A stretch of DNA of 64,000 nt from Bryopsis sp. KO-2023 (taxonomy: Eukaryota > Chlorophyta > Ulvophyceae > Bryopsidales > Bryopsidaceae): contig BSYQ01000004.1 of assembly GCA_030272585.1 (NCBI GenBank), positions 2,170,001 through 2,234,000 of the forward strand. Reading direction: 5' to 3'. Under the pieces are notes generated by a model. That model saw only the letters and a list, made by a program, of their open reading frames with translations, was not told where the DNA came from and searched no databases. Below, one piece after another: positions 1-12,014 of this stretch. A program made the translations under genes and the position numbers. Position 1 is the stretch's first letter. Every line of letters starts with the position of its first letter.

Positions 1-1655
1 TTGGGTTTTGAAACATTTATTGCAGCCCACCTCAAGATTTCCTCATTCATTTTAGCAGCTTCTCCCCTGCCTGCCAGAATCTCGTTTTGAATTTGAGCAA
101 TTTGTTCTTCGCAATGATCGGTGCCGATCAGCATTTCTATGTATTTCAACAGAGCAGCTGGACATTGAACATTCACAGCTTGTCTATTTTGAGTAACAAT
201 AAACCTGAAAAAAAAAAAAGTTTCATCCCAGTAGAAACAAATCGACTACTAGAAAAAAGATTTAATTGAAAAAAAAAAAAGATTGGAGACCGAATCATCG
301 ATTTCACAACATTAAACAACACACACAAGAAATGTGATTAGTCATAGATAGCATTATTCCAGACCCACTGAAGAAAGATCTTACACACACACAACACAAA
401 AAGGGGGAAACTCCTTGTCTGAATTTTTTGCTTTTTGCTTTTGCAAATACCATGATGTTTGCATGCATTCCATCTTTGAAAAGGGTAATCAAGAGTGCAT
501 GAGCCAGGAAATATGGAATTTTTGCAATTTTGTGACTGCTGCTTGAGCTGCACCTGTCAACAACATCAGTTTGAATCCCCAAACCCTTGATTTCCTCCTT
601 CACTTGATCCTGATCACACAACAAGAAAGTCCAAATTCAGGCTTCCTGGATTTTATTCACCCTCCCAAGAAAACAAACAGCAGCAGTGCAAATCAGCAAA
701 GTTTCTTCCTCAACCACACTGCATCCATTTTTCTCCAACCCGAGATAAAAATTTTTTGCATCTTTTCTTCTTTAATTCAAATAAAATATTTTCAGTCCAC
801 AATGAAAAAGAACAAAACAGTGGCCCCCAGTTGAGACTTGCTTGCGTGATTTTTTTCCACGATTTTGCTCCTGGCTTCAGGATTTGCGTTTCGGATGTGC
901 GCCCATGCAGAATCCTCCTCAGCGACATCATGCATCCACGATCGAATGATTTCACTCGCAGTCTTATCGTCACCTTCCAAAAAAAACACCATCGGAATCA
1001 ACCCAACCTCACGCACACCACCACAAGATCAAACGAAAGCAGTGCAAATGCCAGAGAGTCACAGCAGGTTTAAATCTGGGCTGCTGCATACAATTGCGGA
1101 TCGATCTCCTTCACGGAGGGATTCCTCATTGATCAGAGACGCCAGCGTTTTCGCCCGAAGCATGCTCTTGTTCCCACCCAACGCAAATGCCACAGCTTCA
1201 CCCTGCATGGACCCCACCCCCAAAAAAATGCACACACACACACATGTCTCAAAATGACGAGCTCCCAGCACCAGCAATCCAAAATGAATGATGCAAGCTT
1301 TCAGCGGAACAAGAATGGAGACGCCGTTTTCTGGTGGAGGTTTCGGGGTATGCGGTGGTTTGGTGCTTTCGGACAGGATCAGACCTTCATCGTCCCGTTG
1401 ATTCGACAATACTCACCACCACGCTCTTCCCGCAGCCATTTGGGCCGATGATGCAGGTGAACTGATCGAAAGGCCCGATAGTCGTCCGATATCTGAAACT
1501 TTTGAATCCTGAGAACATGCGGAATGCCGTCATTAGCCAGGCCAGCTTCTTTTTTTTCTGCAGCATGTTCACAGCACAGCATTTTTACCCTCCAACTCGA
1601 TTTCTGTGAGCTCTACAGGGAGGACCATGGAGTCCATTCCCTGGATTTCCTCCAT
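1..1655 (-). CDS. SMC: SMC-family chromosome ATPase, N-terminal part (runs off left edge)
   Basis: SMC proteins are coiled-coil ABC-type ATPases of cohesin/condensin-like complexes in the nucleus. Exons (plus-strand coordinates, read right to left): 1589-1655, 1417-1508, 1092-1202, about 940-1007 (3' limit unsure), 554-609, and 204 to beyond the left edge. Exon 1 begins at an ATG at 1655, about 20 residues before the family's LTEIEL-FKSF start. Exon 2 holds the Walker A GPNGCGKS; exon 3 continues with AFALGGNKSMLRA. Exons 5-6 join at a phase-2 intron to give VDRFIVTQNRQAVNV, the region before the coiled coil, and exon 6 runs into a charged helical segment. Odd point: the Asn that nearly always follows GKS in SMC proteins is replaced by Val. 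The FIVTQ...YIEMLIGT segment resembles SMC4 and SMC1, but I cannot assign a class. Exon 4 is the weakest joint. Confidence 0.8.
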
Positions 1656-4600
1656 CTTCCCCTTGCTTTCTTTTGCTTCTGTGGTAGTGCGATATAGATC
1701 CCTCACAGGTGTCCGCTTTCAACGGCAGAAATTTCGTTTGTGTTCTTTGTATGTTTCTGGTTGAGGTGCTTTTCTGTTTTAATGCACCAGGGAGGTATCT
1801 GTCAGTTGCTGTGCGTCTGACACATCATACGCACACTGTATGCATTCATCATGTTTTCCTTTTTTTGCTGCCAAGGTTTAGAGGGTCAGCAGCTCGATTT
1901 GTTGGAATGCATGCACATGGAACTTTCATTTTGTAGGGCTTGGGAAGGACTGTGTTGAAGATTATTGTTGAGGGATCTTGCCAATGCCTGTGCCCTTTTT
2001 TCAATTCTCAGCAGCATTCTGTGATAGAAACACTCATGCCAAGGCATGTTACACTAGGAACAAGATCAGATTTGGAATCCTCAAACTAGTGTGTCCTTAT
2101 GTTGGGTTCTGAGCTTTTGAATTGTGTTCTGCAATGCAAAATTTCCAACCCAAGTTTCCAGCTGATTCCCTTTCTTCTTTAAAAAACTTTCCTTGGGGTT
2201 CTTTTTTTCCCAAGTAAATCTCTTTTTTTATTTAGTTCATAAGGCATTTCAAGAACAGCTTGCGACAGTAGTCCGATCCAGTGCGCCCGCGTGAAGCGAA
2301 CATAGAATCCCAGTTTGCGTAAAGCTTTCCTTCTCTTGTATTACAACCGCAAGACGCTCCCAACGTCCCGCGCTTTCCACCAGTATTTTATTCAGTGCCA
2401 CCTCCAGCAAGCACCCAAACTTATAAAGGAAAAGTACTTTTCGCAACCCAACGCTTCCGTCCTCTTGCGCGCGCTCATTCGTATCCACTCTACATCGACC
2501 CACGCAAACTCAAAAGAATCCCACACATGGTCGTCCATTTCTATTTTGCGGCCTCTCGACCGAAACTCCGCCCCCCAGCCATTTTTCTTTTGATTCGACA
2601 AATACGTTAGTCACGGAGGAAGGGGAAAGGATTCCAAACTCGCCCAGCGTCTTTGGGGGGGGGCGGTTGCAGCCAACAACAAAGCGACGATTCCTAGAAC
2701 CCCCCCCACCAAATCACGCACGCTGACCCTTACAATAGTGAGGGTCAGCGTCAGTAACTGCTGCATCGACCAAAAAAAAACGAGTTAGCAATTCAGAGAC
2801 TCTCGCCCAGTCGTGCGTCGCTTTCTCGTTTTTCCCGCATCGTCAATTTTTTTTTTTTGTCGTCGTCGTCGTAAGCGTCACTCTCACCCTCTGCCAATCA
2901 CAATTTTTTTTGGTGTCCAGCCTGAGTTCGCAGATCTGTTGGTGGTGATTCACTGCGACCTGTTCCCACAGGCAAAACTTTTTCAAGAACAAAAAAAAAG
3001 GCAGGAGAGGGGAAGGGGGGGGGGGGGAGCTCACTTCACTCACTCGGTTGCCCGAAGTGTTTTTCAGTCAAGTATCACGAGGAAGTGTGTATCAGCAGGG
3101 ACCGACAAAAGTGCTTCTTTCTGTTTGCCAGGGGCAGAGTTTCAAACAGAGAAAAAAAAAAAACTGGGTGATAAGCAGGCAGCACAAGTTGGTTTCTTTT
3201 TCAGGCACTGCAAAATATGGATTCAGAATTTTACAGGCACCCCTTCATTCCTCATGTCAGAACCCCAGAGCTGCAATACCCAGAGCTCCTCCCACAAACC
3301 TGTTCTGGAAGAGAAACAGGCCTCTGCTCTTTTTTTTCCGACTGTTGGTGGGAGGAAACGATCCTTTCCACACTCCTCGACCATATGAGTAAGAATCGCT
3401 TTCAAAGATTCTCTGGGCTTTTTTCACTCCCGTGCTTGGTTTGGGGCTGCGCGCTCGCAGCGAGAACACCCAAAACCCACCGCAAAGAGTCGCAAGGGTG
3501 CACCACCAGCTCTAAACCAACATGACGAGGCCCCAACTTGCGCTCCAACGATCCCGTCGTGCAAGGAGCTCTCAATCAACAAACCACAACGAACGACCGC
3601 AGCCGCGCGAGCGCTTTCGCGGAAAAAATCCAGGACGAATGCCCCCACTCCAGCTGGCTCCACACGATAATCTCCTTATCTAACCCACATGTACGTCTTC
3701 CCTTTTAACGTGTCGTTCCCAAATCACATTTCGACTTCCCCCCAAAAGAAATCGATGTCAGTTTGGAATTTCGCAGCAAAAGTTTCCAGAGAGCAGCGCC
3801 TCAGTTCCAAGCCGTTCGTCAGGAAACACGGTAAGCAACGCACTCCCTGTGCAAGAACGAATTGAGCCAAAACTCGGACCACCTTTTTTTTCATTCGAGT
3901 ATCGAACCCTACCGCTGGACACTCCCATCATCGTCTTTATTTTTTTTTCCCGTTGTTCTGGTTCTCGCGCACCGTCGCTTCCCACCCCCGTGGCTCTGCG
4001 AGCGCACCTACCCCATTCAACAGTGCGTAAAGTATCAAATCCGACAGCAATTGCCAGGAACTCTTTTCATTAGTGGCAAAACACTCGAGAAAAAAAAAAT
4101 CCATTCCCCGTTTTGCACCAACACCGAGACGTTGCTCCTATCTGACGGTATGTCTTGGCCCGACTTTCGTTCGCTCCCTTTCCTTCTTCACACGTGAGGG
4201 TTGAGGTCACCTAGTTTACACGAAGCGCAGTCGTTGTGCGCGCAGTCGCGGTGAGGGCTTGCCACAAAAAAAAAGAAAAAGAAGGAAAAAGCACCGATAG
4301 AGAACCATCCAAGTCCCTCATCGTGTTCGTTCATCTCGCTTTATGAACGCTGGGCAACGTTACTTCAACGCTGAGCCCCCTTAGACCTCCTTTCCGTTGT
4401 AACTCCTTGTCTTTCTCTCCCCCCCCCCCTCTCATCGACGCTAGCCCCGAAAGAAAACAAAAACTGCGGCTTTTTTTTTTTCTTCTTTTTTTTTTGTTGG
4501 TGTATTTTTTTTTGTCCCCTCTATTTTATCGTCGCACCGCAGATGCATTTCCACATACATATAGACCCACTCTCTTGGCCGAGTTCTCGTTCGTCTTCCG

Positions 4601-4717
4601 TTTGCAGCACACTCGCAACACTCTCTCTCCTCCCACACTCGAGTGCGCGCATCTGTTGTGGGGGCCTGCCGGGGTTCTCCAAAAAACGAAAGGGTTGATT
4701 GTGACGAACAGCTATCG
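1656..4717. other. Gene-poor divergent intergenic region
   Basis: This separates the minus-strand SMC start from the plus-strand CxxC-protein start and so should hold both promoters and 5' UTRs. It is rich in homopolymer tracts (T, A, C and G runs of 8-12, for example near 2850, 3020 and 4420-4510). Open frames here, such as 2813-3388 on plus, are low-complexity or lack any recognisable domain, and I see no gene. Confidence 0.5.
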
Positions 4718-6838
4718 ATGGATTCCAGGAGTTCCGCTTCCGTCCGCAACGCTCAGCCCAACGGAGGAAGCCAGAGCCAGCAGCCAAGCCAGCGAACGAG
4801 CCAGCTTCTCCGCCAAACCCAAAAGCTTGTCCCCGCGCGCCCCTACAGACCTCCAACCACCGCTGGGCGTCGTCCGTGTGAGATGAGGGTAACCACCTGC
4901 GTTCATTGCAAAGTGGACCTGGTCGTGCATATGACCCCCAAAAGCTGGGACGAAGCCACCGCCAAGGGCTTCAAGCTCATCAAAGCGTTGCCCGGCCCAG
5001 GAATGTCAAAACTCTGTCCAAAGTGTTACGAGGGTGGCAGTAAGAACAAAGGCGCCCAAAATAACTCGGCGAAAGAGGGCTCGATGGTGGCGAACAAAGC
5101 GGAGGGAAATGCGGGAAACCCTGCCCCGAAGTCCGTACCACCCGCGGTCAAAGGCAGCGGTGTCAAGAGAGTCGTCAAGCGGAGGAGAGGTGATTCGTCG
5201 GTTGGTAGTACTAAGGGTCAGCGGGCAGATGAGGGCGCGATGGGAAATGCGCAAGCGGGCAGGGCACCGACGAAAGTAAAGCGACCGAGGGGGTTAGAAA
5301 CGGCGAAGCAGAATCAAGCGAAGGTCGATAGTACGAATGATGAGCTCCAAGCAGCGCAGGGTTTGCTTGCTTTTGCGGAAAAGGACAAGAGATGCCCTGA
5401 CCCGGTGGCACCCTCGGCGAAGGCCGCCCCCAAGGTGGATGGCTCGACCAAGGGTGGACCGTTACATAGTGTCAGCGCTTTGCCTGCCCCGGTCAGAGTT
5501 GTATCAGTGGGAAAGAGGGGCCAAGAGCATGGAGGCAAAACAGGAGCTGGGAAAGGAGCCGATTTGATGGATGTTGATAAGCAAGATGTTGTACAAAAGC
5601 AGAAAGCTCCCCATGTCAAGCAGACGAATCGAAAGGGAAAGGTCGAGGTGGGGCAACAGTTGATTGGGAATGGGGTCAAGTTTTGCAGGGGTTGCAGGCT
5701 GATCAAACCGGAAGTGCAGTTTGTCGAACCGAAGAGAAAGGGGTGGTATGTGTGCAACGAGTGTGAGCTGCTCAAGAGGCAAAAAGCAATAACCGTGGGG
5801 AAAAGATCGCCACCGAAGCCCAGGATTTGCAAGCAAGGGAAGGGCATCAGGTTCGACTATCATTGCTCCATGCCCGACGTGAATCGGGACAACCAAAGGT
5901 GGAAGAAACTGAGCGATATTCTGCGTCAGCTTTGCGACGGGGATTCGAAATCTCCATCAATGAGCTGCATGCCCAGGGTGCCTGTTCCAGCGACGGGCGA
6001 TTCGGGGGTGCTTAACAATACAGTCGAGGTGGTGAACTCTGGCATCGTCCAAACGGAGCATGGGGGCCGTGGGCAATACGTGATGAATTTGAGGAGATCG
6101 TTCAGCGGGGATGCATCGGATGGATCCCAATTTTCGGACGATTTTATCAAATGCCAGGAATGCAAAAAGGTGCAACCCAGCGAGGGGTTCAGGCCGGGCA
6201 GAGCGAAAATTTGCCACGAGTGTTGTCTCAGGTCGCAATGTAGCAAGGCGAAATCCCAGCTCAAGGACCAGAACAAGAGTCTCCCTCGTTATGGGGTCCA
6301 CACCCATGTCACTCCGTTGGTCATTCGAGATGAGTCGTCGGTGTTGGATTGCATACAGCAGCATTTAGATGCGAAGCCTGGATTGAATCCCGAGACCATG
6401 GCTGCTGAAGCAGGGCAGTCTGACATGAAGGACTACCCGAAAGTGTTCGGTGTTGCTTCGTGGGGAACGGGGTCGGAGGTTCCCGTGAACCTCCCTGGAT
6501 CCAGCAAAGCAGCCATGCTTAACCCTGACTATTCAAAATCCGTGAGTTCTAGGCCATTGGAGTCATGCTCCGAGGTGCCAGGTCACAGGGCAAGATCACG
6601 TAAGGGGTCCAATCCGAGGCGAAATGGGGTCAGCAGCACTTCGAGGGATCCAAGAGTGAACATCCGACGAGCCCCCACTGTGAGCGTCACACCGGAAGGA
6701 GTTCAGATTGTCTCACCCTGTCCCCTGTTCCTCCCGAAACACGCGCAAGAAAAAGCCAAGCTGTTCAGAGAAGAAGACATGCGAGATAGCATTGCAGCTG
6801 TTGGTATCTCCGGTCTGATCAAATTTCTGTTGGCATGA
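4718..6838 (+). CDS. Basic protein with three CxxC...CxxC zinc-ribbon-like modules
   Basis: This is an intronless frame of 706 residues from the ATG at 4718. The frame stays open 25 codons upstream to 4643, but that part looks like 5' UTR. No family recognised. The protein is Lys/Arg/Ser/Gln-rich and mostly disordered-looking, with three Cys-pair modules. Module 1 is near residues 61-103 (CVHC, 35 residues, CPKC). Module 2 is near 323-350 (CRGC, 19 residues, CNEC). Module 3 is near 477-500 (CQEC, 16 residues, CHEC). Modules 2 and 3 share the pattern C-x2-C-(K/R)-x-(I/V)-(K/Q)-P, then C-x-E-C, so they are probably internal duplicates. A KRVVKRRRG stretch near residue 150 looks like a nuclear localisation signal. 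Inference: a nuclear, zinc-binding, nucleic-acid-associated or regulatory protein. The lack of introns is unlike every other full gene in the window. Confidence 0.75.
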   Translation: MDSRSSASVRNAQPNGGSQSQQPSQRTSQLLRQTQKLVPARPYRPPTTAGRRPCEMRVTTCVHCKVDLVVHMTPKSWDEATAKGFKLIKALPGPGMSKLCPKCYEGGSKNKGAQNNSAKEGSMVANKAEGNAGNPAPKSVPPAVKGSGVKRVVKRRRGDSSVGSTKGQRADEGAMGNAQAGRAPTKVKRPRGLETAKQNQAKVDSTNDELQAAQGLLAFAEKDKRCPDPVAPSAKAAPKVDGSTKGGPLHSVSALPAPVRVVSVGKRGQEHGGKTGAGKGADLMDVDKQDVVQKQKAPHVKQTNRKGKVEVGQQLIGNGVKFCRGCRLIKPEVQFVEPKRKGWYVCNECELLKRQKAITVGKRSPPKPRICKQGKGIRFDYHCSMPDVNRDNQRWKKLSDILRQLCDGDSKSPSMSCMPRVPVPATGDSGVLNNTVEVVNSGIVQTEHGGRGQYVMNLRRSFSGDASDGSQFSDDFIKCQECKKVQPSEGFRPGRAKICHECCLRSQCSKAKSQLKDQNKSLPRYGVHTHVTPLVIRDESSVLDCIQQHLDAKPGLNPETMAAEAGQSDMKDYPKVFGVASWGTGSEVPVNLPGSSKAAMLNPDYSKSVSSRPLESCSEVPGHRARSRKGSNPRRNGVSSTSRDPRVNIRRAPTVSVTPEGVQIVSPCPLFLPKHAQEKAKLFREEDMRDSIAAVGISGLIKFLLA

Positions 6839-7777
6839 GGGAGGGGAGTGGAGGAGGGGGGTAGGGGGTCAATTTGAAGGAATGTCGGTGCGATGATTCC
6901 CGTCGGATCCGTCAAAATTGAGCTTTGGGTTGATGTGTAATTGATTGTACAAAACAAAACAAAAATCTCAGTCGGCATGGTGGCCCCTTTGATGATTTCC
7001 CATTTTTTTCATTGGGTTGGTTTTTTTCTTTTGCCATGTTTTTTTCGAGGGGGGGGGGGTTGTAAAGGAATTGAAGAGGGGATTGAAGAATGGGCGACAT
7101 TGGGGGTCACTGATAAGTTAACAATGGATTGTGTTTGCATCGAATTAGCTAGCAGAGAAGCAGATGGGATGGGGTTTTCATTGGCTTAGCATTATGATTG
7201 TCGTTTCGTTGTAAAGAATGCTAGCTGTGAAAATTCTTTGATATCGTTCATAAAAGACAAACCAGGGCACTGGGCAGTGCATTTATCGAAGAGGGAAGAA
7301 TGTTGTTTTTGCCTGAAAGGTCAGTGGCGGCCTTGGGGTTTTGGTAGGGTCGAAAGGATGGTCTTGATGGGTTTTTTTGTTTTGGGAGATCGAAAGGGGG
7401 GGGGAGGGTAGTCAACATATTTGGACATACTTGATGTGTAAGGAATGAGTGTGGGGTGGCTTTGAGACATGGGACCAGACTAGATTGGAAATGAAAATAT
7501 GTTGAAAGCTGCAACGAGAAAACTCCAGACTGATCTCGTTAGTTCAGTAAAAAAACATGCATTTTCCCTCTGCGTGGGGCGTCCTATTATCTATAGAGAG
7601 ATGCAGCCAGGGGTGTGTTTCTGTCAATCCCAGTGACAGAAACCATTCTTGATTTCCAAATTGTCGCAACTTCGAGCAACAGTCGATGCCACACAATGGG
7701 ATATATCATCTTTGAACCACCCTTTCGGCAAGCAGAAGGGGAGCTAAGGGTCCTTTCACTGAGGGAAGGAGTGGGAG
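6839..7777. other. Intergenic, 3' UTR and promoter
   Basis: This lies between two plus-strand genes. It contains G-runs (about 7050 and 7400) and no supported coding region. Confidence 0.4.
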
Positions 7778-10606
7778 ATGGCTGTATCGTCGCGCTCGGC
7801 TGTAGTATGCCTCGTTCCAGCCACTTTCGTGCTTCTGTTTGCCGCGGCGTTCCTCGTTCGGCCTCTTTGGTGGCGCACCGTTTCGGGTTTCAGGCCGATA
7901 GGGATCACGAGAAGGGACCAGATCTTTGAGACGACCGCACAAGCTTCGTCCTCTCAGGGCGGGGGTCGTTACAACGGTGAGCGCACCGTTTTTTAACCCA
8001 AAAACGTCTCGAAAAGCGTCACAGTCACGCATGTGAAGTTGGATTCCGATGTGGGTGGCATGATAAGATGGTTCCTGGAGTAAAATTCAGACGTTTGCGC
8101 ATGTAATTTTTGGTTTGGTTTGGTTTCAGACGTTTTCCACTCAAGCATTTTGGTTGGTTTACATGGTGGCTACATTTCTATTTCTCTGGCACTATATGGG
8201 GGGCGATGGCCTTATTTTGCTTTATCGTAATTATCGGTTTATTGGTTTCTGCTAAAGAAAGCTGAAGTTGGGATCGTGTGGCACTTTGGTCCAGGTTCTT
8301 TCCAAGGAGAGTTCCATGTGGGAGAGCATAACGAAACCGAAACGAACAATGAAAACACAGCAAACGAGGAGGAAATCAACCCCGCTGACTACCCTTTGAG
8401 CATGTAGGGCCTCAACAAACCACACACAAAACCCCAACGACTCCGTCACTCGACAATAGCACAATACCTTACATTTGAAAGTGCTACTGCTCTGGGACCT
8501 ACAATCCACAACACACTCAAGCAACACTCACAAACTCCACACTCACATGCGACAATTCTTGTTCAACGACTGCAGAGAGAGGATGAGGTCCATCGCGACA
8601 GATAACTACATCATAGTGACCTGGGCAAATTTCCACTATCTGGATTTCGCTGTGAACTGGGTGGTGCATTTGGTAGCCAATAATATATCAGCGTTCGCGG
8701 TGGGAGCCATGGACGGCGAAATTCTGGAATCTTTGGTGCAAAGACGCATAAACACATTCTCTATGGAATCCAACTTGACGATATCAGACTTTGGTTGGGG
8801 TAGCACAGCGTTTCACGCGATGGGTCGACAAAAAGTCGACCTGATTTACGCGTTCACAAAGATGGGAATGAACGTCATCATAGCGGATGTGGACTGTGTT
8901 TGGCTGAGGAATCCAATCGACTACTTCAAAAAGTACCAAAGAGCGGACATCTTGGCGTCCAGCGACCATTTGGCCAGCACAATGAAGGACGAAGGCTTGG
9001 AAGATTGGCCAAGGTGAGCGGCGGCGGCGGCGGCACCTATGTACGGAAAACCCCTGTTTTGTGCTTGTTCCTTGGTGGCCATGCAAGATTGCCGACTTGC
9101 GGCTGGTGGTTATTGCTTGGTACCTATACACATAGTTGGTGCGCTACGTTGGTTCAGGGCGAGCTCCCAAGCAAATATTGGAGTTTTGATGATGCGCCCA
9201 AAAGAGGCGGTGCTCGCTCTTGTTGAAGAGTGGCTCGCGGTGCTCACAGAAAACGATCAACTGTGGGATCAAAACGCTTTCAACGAGATTTTTCGCAAGG
9301 GGGTGGGGTACGAGCGGAACGAGGACCCCGACCGCCTTTTCTCTGCGTACGGAGACAAACTGATGATGGGTATCCTCCCTGTGGCGCTGTTTTGCTCAGG
9401 CCACACATTTTTTGTGCAACGAATGCCGTATACGCTTGGTTTGGAACCATACGTTGTGCACGCGACGTATCAATTCTCTGGAACGCCGGGCAAAAAACAC
9501 AGGATGCGGGAATCTTTGCTTTGGAACGATGAACCAGAGTATTTTGATACGCCGAACGGCTTCATAGCTTTTGACTTCGATATACCTGATGATATGCTGA
9601 AGAGCTCTGCTCCAGAAGGGTCGAACATCGACATATCAGATGTTCAGGGCCACTTTGCTTTGATCAATCATCAACTCCGCCAGGTAATAAGGAAGAATTT
9701 TTCGACGATATTCGATCAGAGGATAAAAGTCACTAGAATTTCAACCCACAACACGATAATAGTTCTCCTGGCTGTTTTGTGAGGATTGAGGAGTCTGGGA
9801 TGGTAGATAACCTGCTCATAATACAGGACTGACGATGCCTTCATGCTGTCAACAGCTCCGCGACGCATTTGCTATAGCGACGGCTCTGGATCGAACACTG
9901 ATAATCCCACAGGTTTGGTGCGGTCTTGATCGATGGTGGTCCCCACACAGTGGTCGCATTCCTGGCTCCAATTTTGAGTTACCATTCCCATGTCCATTGG
10001 ACCACTTGCTCGATTTGGAGTCCATCGTGAAGGGTCACTTCTCCAGAGAAATGCCTGAAGATGAATTCGGTCCCTACATTGACATCAGGGAATCCTCTTT
10101 TCTGCGCAACCCAAGGTGAGACTTGACAAGAGGATAAGAGTCGACGGGCCCCCTATTGATTGCCTGTACTTGTCTTTCAGTGGCATGACGCAGCGGTGCC
10201 ATTTTTCAGGTTGCCCGAGTCCGTGAACGCAACCAGGCTGGTGGTAGAGGTGTGTGAGGATGAAGATCAAGCTTGCAAGAAAAGAGGCCACTCAGGTGGG
10301 GACACAAGCATCAGTATCCCCCCTGGTCTCAACGACCAGCAGCTCAGAGAGACGTTCGAGTCGGCTGAGCAGAACAAACTCATTTACTTCTCGTCGATGC
10401 TGAACACCTTCGGGAACTTCAGTGACGCTTCCGATTTCGAGAAATTCCAAAAACGAACCAAGTTCTACACGTCGATATGGTGTTGCACTCATGAAGACAA
10501 CGTTCCAGGTCATATTTGGTATGATATGTGGTTTGATTTGATACCCCACAAAGACCGGTTTGAAAGGCTGTGGACGGCACAGTGGAATACAACACTGGGT
10601 CCCTGA
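7778..10606 (+). CDS. XEG113: XEG113-like arabinosyltransferase (GT77), Golgi type II membrane protein
   Basis: Exons 7778-7976, 8578-9013, 9158-9683, 9856-10115 and 10210-10606 sum to 1818 nt, encoding 605 residues (plant XEG113 is about 640). XEG113 adds arabinofuranose to hydroxyproline-linked arabinan on extensins in the Golgi. Residues about 8-32 form an uncleaved signal anchor after a short basic N-terminus. The nucleotide-sugar DxD appears as IIADVDCVWL (Asp170, Asp172). Family hallmarks follow in order: SDFGWGS, NIGVLMMRP, WDQNAFNEI, FCSGHTFFVQ, then after intron 3 LRDAFAIATALDRTL and CPLDH, and the C-terminal SIWCC...PGHIWYDM. All five splice junctions keep phase; the exon 2 acceptor (8578, alternative 8576) is the least certain. 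It lies 1.4 kb upstream of a secreted proline-repeat protein gene on the same strand, a plausible substrate class. Confidence 0.9.
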
Positions 10607-12014
10607 GGGAATCACGGTTGGAGCTTCTTTTTAGCTTTCAGACTTGGGGCAAATCCGCAGGCAGGTTTTTGTGGTCAGGAGGAGGGGGTTAGCAGTCAGT
10701 ACTGTGCGCGGTAGGAAAGATTTTCAGCCTCGTTTCTCCTCAGCTGGGTCGTAGATTTGTGGGATAGTGAAATGCGAATAAAATGAATATGTGGGGAACA
10801 CCTTGTCACGTTATTAATATTGAATTGATTTGCCCAATAGATCAGTTCAAAGCCCATAGCGCCCTGTTCAAGTGCAAAAAGATTCCAGACTCGAGACTCC
10901 ATAGCGCCATGAAGGCGACCTATTAATTGAAAACTCATCGCGACGATTCAATCACACTACTCCGACCAGAGTACTCTTTGTCCGAATTCGTTAAAAGTGA
11001 ATTTTCCTTTTCTTCTTTTTGTGACCTGCCCTTTTTGTGGCTTGTGGAAGTTGAACATAGTTGTTTCGAATACGACGGCTGACTCAATTGTGAGCAGACA
11101 ATCGGATTGTAAATACAGGTCACTATCAAAAAAGTGAAAGAAATGCTAATTCGTGTGTTGTCCGCTAGCGAAGAAGTTGGTTCGAGCATGACTTTTGCAA
11201 TAGTGTGGGTTCGGAAAAGTTTTAGTTTGATTGCATCGTTGTGTGGATGCATTAAGTGAAGAAAGGGTGCAGTCGAGAAGGAATTCTTGGGTGTTTTTCG
11301 ATCAAAAGGATGTGGGAATGTGTAGGACTTTGTTGTTGACAAATTTTGATCAGGTTCAAAATATATCCATCTCCTCATAGACAAGGCATCATATTACTAC
11401 CAATAAATCAATCAATTACAGAAAAAAGAGCCCATCACCCCCCATAATGCCAGAGTATTACAAGGTAAGAACGACAAAAAAAAACACCCAAAAGGAGGCT
11501 CCCAAGACAAAGAAAATCCCACCATTCCAAAGAAAAAAATTAGTAAGCTAAAAGAGATTGCCGACGAGAGAATACTACCACCTTTGGGCCTGGAAGCTGG
11601 GCGTGCCCAACGAGTTCGTCCCACGTCACCCTATTTTTGTTGTTTTGTCACACTTTTGATTTGGGACGAAATTCAGTGGTGGTGTCACTCTGGGCGTGCC
11701 GCTCCGCGCAACCCGCGTGCGCTGCTGCTGAAGGTGTGAGAAGTCGAGCGAATTTCACATGACGAAGAAAGAACCCAACAGAGAGGAGTCCTTCGGCGGA
11801 AGATATATAATGCGGGCGCAGGACAGAAGAGCCATCAAATTAACTGCTGCTTACTCGCTGCTTTACCAACTGCTATTTATTTTCGGCTGCTGTATTACGA
11901 AGAAAAGGCTCGTCGTCGAGCGAGCGACGGATCTGTTGATCAACGCGGTGATTTTCTTTCCTGGGTACCTTTCTGGGAGCAACGAGCCTGCACGAGGGAG
12001 GGAACGCGGCAAAG
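10607..12014. other. Intergenic, no gene seen
   Basis: This lies between the XEG113-like gene and the secreted repeat-protein gene. The longest frame (149 codons, minus, 10935-11384) has no domain, no splice partner and AT-rich random composition. A TATATAA at 11804-11810 lies about 200 bases before the next start codon and is a possible TATA box. Confidence 0.35.

Noticed and set aside
2813-3388. 191-codon plus-strand frame
   Set aside because: It reads through homopolymer runs, has no domain or splice partner, and looks like promoter/UTR sequence.
10935-11384. 149-codon minus-strand frame
   Set aside because: AT-rich composition, no recognisable motif and no supporting splice sites.
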